In this document: piece by piece, positions 7,783 through 9,980 of the stretch
How the letters are laid out: the number at the start of each line of letters is the position of its first letter
Position numbering within the stretch: the stretch's first letter is position 1
Assembly: GCA_031279735.1 (NCBI GenBank)
Contig: JAITHX010000196.1
Location: forward strand, 1 to 9,980
DNA from: Prevotellaceae bacterium
GTDB taxonomy: Bacteria > Bacteroidota > Bacteroidia > Bacteroidales > UBA932
DNA length: 9,980 bases
Direction: 5' to 3'
Made by a program: the position numbers and the translations under genes
Notes under the pieces: model-generated
Databases searched by the model: none
What the model was told of the DNA's origin: nothing
What the model saw: only the letters and a program-made list of their open reading frames with translations

Positions 7783-8712
7783 ATGAACATCGAAACAGTA
7801 AAATGCCTGATAATCGGCGGCGGACCCGCAGGCTACACAGCCGCCATCTATGCATCGAGAGCTAACCTCAATCCGGTGCTCTACGAGGGCAACATGCCCG
7901 GAGGTCAATTGACCCTCACCACCGAAGTGGACAACTACCCCGGATACCCCGACGGCGTATCCGGCATCGATATGATGAACGACATGAAACGGCAGGCTCT
8001 GCGTTTCGGCGCCGACATACGAAGCGGCTACCTCGCCGAAGCCGACCTGTCCGCGCGCCCCTTCCTCCTCACGACGGGCGACGGCGATGCGATCCGCGCC
8101 GAAACGGTGATAATCGCCACCGGCGCCACCGCAAAATACCTCGGACTGCCGTCGGAAGAAAAGTACAAGGGACTGGGAGTATCCGCCTGCGCCACCTGCG
8201 ACGGATTCTTCCACCGCAAAAAAGACGTTGCCGTAGTAGGCGGAGGCGACACCGCCTGCGAAGACGCCTCGTATCTTGCCGCGATGTGCCGCAAGGTGTA
8301 CCTGATAGTGCGCCGGAACGAGCTTCGCGCCTCCAAAGCCATGCAACACAGAGTGAAGCGCGCCGACAACATCGAAATCCTCTGGGAACGACAGGTAAGC
8401 GAAGTGCTGGGCGACGAAAACGGAGTGACCGGACTGCGCCTCATCGACAAAACCGGATCCGAAATGACAATCGACGTCCACGGACTCTTCGTCGCCGTCG
8501 GTCATCATCCCAACACCGAAATTTTCAAACCCTGTATCAAAACCGACGAAGCAGGCTACATCGTCACCAAAGGAAAAACAACGGAAACTAACGTCGCCGG
8601 TGTCTTTGCCGCAGGAGACGTAGCCGACCCGCGCTACCGACAAGGCATAACCGCCGCCGCCAGCGGATGCATGGCGGCAAAGGACGCGGAATTGTTTCTG
8701 CTGGGAAAGTAA
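7783..8712 (+). CDS. trxB: Thioredoxin-disulfide reductase
   Basis: A 309-residue low-molecular-weight thioredoxin reductase, a homodimeric flavoenzyme that passes electrons from NADPH through FAD and a redox disulfide to thioredoxin. The FAD dinucleotide loop is GGGPAGYTA (12-20), followed by PGGQLTLTTEVDNYPGYP. The redox-active pair is C136-A-T-C139 in SACATCDGFF. The NADPH domain has VVGGGDTA (151-158) and IVRRNELRASK, with the arginines expected for NADP preference. The C-terminal FAD motif GVFAAGDVADPRYRQ (273-287) is intact. Length is normal. It directly follows murE with a 9-base gap and no terminator or promoter, so the two are probably co-transcribed. No thioredoxin gene is seen next to it. 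Confidence 0.96.
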   Translation: MNIETVKCLIIGGGPAGYTAAIYASRANLNPVLYEGNMPGGQLTLTTEVDNYPGYPDGVSGIDMMNDMKRQALRFGADIRSGYLAEADLSARPFLLTTGDGDAIRAETVIIATGATAKYLGLPSEEKYKGLGVSACATCDGFFHRKKDVAVVGGGDTACEDASYLAAMCRKVYLIVRRNELRASKAMQHRVKRADNIEILWERQVSEVLGDENGVTGLRLIDKTGSEMTIDVHGLFVAVGHHPNTEIFKPCIKTDEAGYIVTKGKTTETNVAGVFAAGDVADPRYRQGITAAASGCMAAKDAELFLLGK

Positions 8713-8716
8713 GAAA

Positions 8717-8922
8717 AATTACGAATTACGAATTACGAATTACGATTCGAAAGATTTGCAGGATTCTGCTACGGCAAGCATCGACAGGCACGACTGTTTA
8801 CCGTCGTAGAATCCTGCAAATCTTTCGAATCTCATCAAAATCCCGCCCGGTTAGACAAGATGAATCCGCGACAATTTTGAATGCGCCCATCCTGCATCCG
8901 GGACAATTCGTAATTTGTAATT
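8717..8922. repeat. Composite palindromic element bounded by inverted 7-bp arrays
   Basis: The left edge is four exact copies of AATTACG (8717-8744). The right edge carries the inverse, CGTAATT (8909-8915) and TGTAATT (8916-8922). Nested inside is a long inverted repeat: 8744-8774 pairs with 8801-8831 at 29 of 31 positions, with 24 continuous matches at the outer end and a 26-base loop. The element starts 4 bases after the trxB stop. The hairpin could end or protect the trxB transcript, but no T run follows it. No protein gene is evident inside. Confidence 0.85.
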
Positions 8923-8940
8923 GATTCTACGTCCGATAGG

Positions 8941-8975
8941 TAATTCTTAATTCTTAATTCTTAATTCTTAATTCT
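8941..8975. repeat. 7-bp tandem array TAATTCT x5
   Basis: Five exact copies of TAATTCT. The array lies directly upstream of the A+T-rich gene remnant and ends its reading frame on the 5' side (in-frame TAA at 8955-8957). Confidence 0.95.
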
Positions 8976-9254
8976 CATACGGAGAAAAGTTTTATTCCCC
9001 CCGAACTGAATATTGATACAATTGCTCAAAAAAAAGATACTGTCAGAATCGCCTATGATGTCAATAAGACAATTGTCGCAAGAGCAAAAAATCATTCCGA
9101 TTCAAAAACATTCGGCGAGTTAGGAAAATATACATTTGACTACTATTTGAAAATGGAGGAATTGGAAGATGAATAGTCCATTGATAATGGAGATATTGAC
9201 AAATATATTGCAATTTATAAATTTCTGCCTAACTTCTTTGATGTAAGGATATAA
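8976..9254 (+). pseudogene. A+T-rich gene remnant with internal stop
   Basis: One plus-strand frame reads from 8976 to TAG 9174-9176 (66 residues), then continues in the same frame to TAA 9252-9254 (25 more). The first part contains FIPPELNIDTIAQKKD, RIAYDVNKTIVARAKNH and GKYTFDYYLKMEELEDE; the second contains NGDIDKYIAIYKFLPNFFDV. Composition is protein-like and codon use looks coding, yet there is no ATG before residue 50 and the 5' side is cut by a tandem array. By hand count 89 of 279 bases are G or C, far below the flanking genes, which suggests acquired DNA. The family is not recognised. An alternative is two truncated overlapping genes, since ATG 9169 opens a different frame of 25 codons. 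It is probably the 3' end of an accessory gene decayed between repeats. Confidence 0.5.
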
Positions 9255-9271
9255 TTTGAACTGCACCCGAT

Positions 9272-9434
9272 TTAGGGATGTGTTAGAAATAACTTAGCAC
9301 ACAGATGACGCGGATGACGCGGATGACACAGATTCAAATCCGCGTAAATCTGTGTCATCTGCGTCATCTGTGTCGTCTGTGTGCTAAAAAACCGAACTGT
9401 ATCCCTTATAAGTTATTTCTAACACATCCCTTAA
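9272..9434. repeat. Palindromic element with 9-bp periodicity, copy 2
   Basis: A 23-bp perfect terminal inverted repeat links 9274-9296 (AGGGATGTGTTAGAAATAAC and on) with 9409-9431. Inside, the left arm GCACACAGATGACGCGGATG (from 9297) pairs imperfectly with the right arm ending GTCGTCTGTGTGC near 9384, around a short centre near 9335-9346. The right arm has about 24 extra bases before the terminal repeat, including ACCGAACTGTATCCCTTA. The left half matches copy 1 at 621-694 in inverted orientation (71 of 74). The layout resembles a non-autonomous palindromic or MITE-like element, but no target duplication or transposase was found. Confidence 0.8.
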
Positions 9435-9541
9435 CGGATTTACACAGATTCAAAATCCGCGTAAATCTGTCGAATCCGCGTCGTCCGCGTGCTAAAAACC
9501 GAACGGCATCCTTTATAAGTTCCTTCTAACACATCTCTAAA
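9435..9541. repeat. Diverged tandem copy of the palindromic element, copy 3
   Basis: 9463-9541 repeats the right half of copy 2 (9346-9434) with changes: AAATCTGTCGAATCCGCGTC, GTGCTAAAAACCGAACGGCA, TTATAAGTTCCTTCTAACAC and ATCTCTAAA are all recognisable. The preceding bases, CGGATTTACACAGATTCAAA, resemble the centre and left arm. It is shorter and more diverged than copy 2. Confidence 0.75.
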
Positions 9542-9575
9542 TGCCGCAGAGCATATCGTCGTTCCAAGTACGGGA

Positions 9576-9628
9576 GAACGAAGGATGAACGAAGGATGAG
9601 CGAAGGATGAACGAAGGATGAGCGAAGA
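9576..9628. repeat. 11-bp tandem array GARCGAAGGAT
   Basis: Copies start at 9576, 9587, 9598, 9609 and 9620 (the last partial). The sequence is GAACGAAGGAT, with GAGCGAAGGAT as a variant at the third and fifth positions. It is unrelated in sequence to the 11-bp array in murE. No credible gene spans it. Confidence 0.9.
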
Positions 9629-9850
9629 AATGACGACAGCGAGGCTTGTTTCATGGCGTTACAGTCGGTGGTGCCGCGAGCATAGACCGTATCGCGCTGA
9701 ACGTATGGAGGCTTCAAAAACGTAAAAAGACGGTCGAAACACGCGAATTATGTCGAAAAACATGCGAATCTCGAAAAATAACGCCGGAAGCCGGAAAATT
9801 TGAAGACGCAGGGCGAGGTCTCCGTCTCCGTCGGGACAGGCGCCCGAAGT
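9629..9850. other. Intergenic stretch without recognised content
   Basis: Short frames are open here on both strands, but they run into tandem repeats at one end and show no recognisable domain, so I do not call a gene. The right part contains a duplicated TCTCCG (near 9819-9830) and GACAGGC (9835-9841), both of which recur in inverted form after the 7-bp array that follows. Confidence 0.4.
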
Positions 9851-9927
9851 GGTTAGTGATTAGTGGTTAGTGATTAGTGGTTAGTGGTTAGTGATTAGTG
9901 GTTAGTGGTTAGTGGTTAGTGGTTAGT
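9851..9927. repeat. 7-bp tandem array GRTTAGT x11
   Basis: Eleven units in the order GGTTAGT (A) and GATTAGT (B): A B A B A A B A A A A. Only the second base of the unit varies, always between G and A. It is flanked by GACAGGC on the left (9835-9841) and GCCTGTC on the right (9928-9934), which are inverse to each other. Confidence 0.95.
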
Positions 9928-9980
9928 GCCTGTCGGACGGGTGGAGTGTGACGGAGACACTGAGCCGACAGGCACTAACC
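9921..9980. repeat. Perfect 16-bp inverted repeat at window end
   Basis: GGTTAGTGCCTGTCGG (9921-9936) and CCGACAGGCACTAACC (9965-9980) are exact reverse complements with a 28-base spacer. The left arm includes the last unit of the 7-bp array, so the right arm reads as the first unit of an inverted array that probably continues past the window. GACGGAGAC (9950-9958) in the spacer is the inverse of GTCTCCGTC (9818-9826). Confidence 0.85.

Noticed and set aside
6670..8643. A 657-residue minus-strand open frame spanning murE and trxB
   Set aside because: It crosses two intact genes and the tandem repeat, and is strongly G/V/F-biased, as antisense frames of G+C-rich genes are.
8667..8924. Plus-strand frame of 85 codons running from trxB into the hairpin element
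   Set aside because: It starts inside trxB in another frame and is made mostly of the 7-bp array and the hairpin arms.
9272..9434. Insertion sequence
   Set aside because: It has terminal inverted repeats but is only about 160 bp, with no transposase gene in the window and no visible target duplication. I record it as a MITE-like repeat only.
9305..9529. Plus-strand frame of 74 codons over the palindromic repeats
   Set aside because: Its sequence is translated 9-mer repeat (RMTRMT, LRHLRHLC) and ends within a diverged copy; it is not a plausible protein.
9526..9870. Short frames on both strands across 9526-9717 and 9646-9870
   Set aside because: One is largely the 11-bp array in translation, the other starts at TTG and runs into the 7-bp array. 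Neither shows a domain, and coding bias is not evident.
8717..9927. CRISPR array
   Set aside because: Units are 7-11 bp and contiguous, with no unique spacers and no cas gene nearby.
8782..9975. Shared 10-mer CGACAGGCAC in the hairpin loop (8782-8791) and the terminal inverted repeat (9966-9975)
   Set aside because: Many 10-base coincidences are expected by chance in a 10-kb window, so no relation is claimed.

Overview
The window looks like a chromosomal segment of a Bacteroidota (probably Bacteroidales) bacterium. Evidence: two sites match the Bacteroidota -7 promoter consensus TAnnTTTG, starts mostly lack Shine-Dalgarno sequences, and the gene products are of types common in the group (two-domain NAD synthetase, flavin reductase-like protein, small secreted LTxxQ protein). 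Core genes are clearly G+C rich. Genus cannot be fixed from sequence alone.

Layout. 1-616: the 3' end of a small gene and a PIN-family toxin-like gene, joined by an ATGA overlap (probable toxin-antitoxin pair). 611-694: an interspersed repeat that supplies the stop codon of the PIN gene. 793-5528: a promoter followed by a tight plus-strand operon, rnr (RNase R), nadE (glutamine-dependent NAD+ synthetase) and a flavin reductase-like gene. 5592-6137: one small secreted Spy/LTxxQ-like gene with its own -7 element and a strong intrinsic terminator. 6262-8712: murE (meso-diaminopimelate ligase) and trxB (thioredoxin reductase), 9 bases apart. 8713-9980: about 1.27 kb with no intact gene, made of stacked simple and palindromic repeats around an A+T-rich gene remnant (about 32% G+C by hand count).

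The intact genes are housekeeping: RNA decay, NAD synthesis, peptidoglycan precursor synthesis and thiol redox control. NadE and TrxB are linked only loosely through pyridine nucleotides. All recognised genes are on the plus strand, and the long minus-strand open frames are antisense shadows.

No new enzymatic or defence system is evident. The unusual part is the repeat content: three different 7-bp tandem arrays, two different 11-bp tandem arrays, a 9-bp-periodic palindromic element present as an inverted pair about 8.6 kb apart, and a 29/31 inverted repeat. Several of these sit exactly at gene 3' ends: one supplies a stop codon (PIN gene), one encodes a new C-terminal tail (murE), and one starts 4 bases after a stop (trxB).
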